Assembly: GCA_012934845.2 (NCBI GenBank)
Contig: WNNJ02001926.1
Location: forward strand, 1 to 64,000
Direction of reading: 5' to 3'
DNA: 64,000 bases
Source of the DNA: Pomphorhynchus laevis
Lineage: Eukaryota; Acanthocephala; Palaeacanthocephala; Echinorhynchida; Pomphorhynchidae
Part shown: piece by piece, positions 63,691 to 64,000 of the stretch
How the letters are laid out: each line of letters begins with the position of its first letter
Numbering within the stretch: position 1 is the stretch's first letter
Position numbers and translations under genes: made by a program
The notes under the pieces: model-generated
The model's input: the letters and a program-made list of their open reading frames with translations, nothing else
Databases searched by the model: none
Told to the model about the DNA's origin: nothing

Positions 63691-64000
63691 TACTTGCTTA
63701 ACGATCACAACGATTAGTTTTATTTAAATTACGTTTACTATGGCTATGTTTTCAAGTCAGACATCTACAAGCTTACTTTGGCTCGCGAATTGTGATTCCA
63801 GTTGAGCGTCATAACAAAAATCTACAAAAAACTAAAATGATTATTCTATGCTAATTCGAAAATGTTTAAGTAATTATGTACCTAAATTGGCACAATAATG
63901 ATACTTATCAAATAATATTGCATTCGGGTTAAAAGAAATTGTTTTTTGACGAACCATCCCCGAAAATTAAAACACTTGATTTTTTTTAAATATTTCTGCT
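63691..64000. other. Unassigned AT-rich end of the window
   Basis: I see no exon with convincing splice sites and no repeat. It may be intron of the minus-strand gene. Confidence 0.4.

Overview
This window is nuclear DNA from an AT-rich invertebrate animal genome. The evidence is three host loci of animal type (an intron-containing epsin gene, an intronless Bub3 gene and the last exon of an unrecognised gene) embedded in a dense mix of animal retroelements. The phylum cannot be fixed from the sequence alone.

Layout. 1-3.1 kb is AT-rich and almost empty, with one fold-back element. 3.1-7.4 kb holds a small LINE fragment and a nearly full-length, broken CR1-like LINE (minus strand). 8.2-9.6 kb is a decayed L2/CR1-group LINE. 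10.7-28.0 kb is one host gene, epsin, resolved here into nine exons whose splice phases all agree. It carries an ENTH domain, a ubiquitin-interacting motif, a clathrin box and three NPF motifs. Its introns hold nested transposons. Intron 3 contains an L2-type LINE split by a 3.35-kb insertion that encodes, in one uninterrupted 1057-codon frame, the end of a reverse transcriptase, a restriction-like endonuclease and a ubiquilin C-terminal half (STI1-type repeats plus UBA). This chimera is the most unusual object in the window.

28.2-36.1 kb is a small tandem array of Penelope-type terminal repeats, split by two later LINE insertions: an internally deleted L2-type LINE with five 20-bp promoter-like repeats at its 5' end, and a structurally intact two-ORF LINE (here family A) with 14-bp target-site duplications. 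A second, recently broken family A copy follows (36.3-40.2 kb), then a decayed Penelope-like RT (40.8-42.0 kb).

42.2-43.9 kb holds Bub3, a tandem duplication of its promoter and start, and the convergent 3' end of an unknown gene. 43.9-51.9 kb contains two decayed family A copies head to head, one interrupted by a broken DDE transposon that carries a 22-bp minisatellite. 52.3-58.3 kb is an L2-type LINE split by a Ty3/Gypsy-type LTR element that looks whole, with identical 80-bp LTRs. 58.3-61 kb holds Penelope-like RT scraps in both orientations, hammerhead-like RNA motifs and a piece of another LINE RT. 62.0-63.3 kb is the 3' exon of an unrecognised gene with V/P/R-rich repeats.

The host genes are not an operon or a pathway. 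Epsin links ubiquitinated cargo to clathrin, Bub3 works in the spindle checkpoint, and the third gene is unknown. Most of the sequence is explained by layered retroelement insertions whose order can be read from the nesting.
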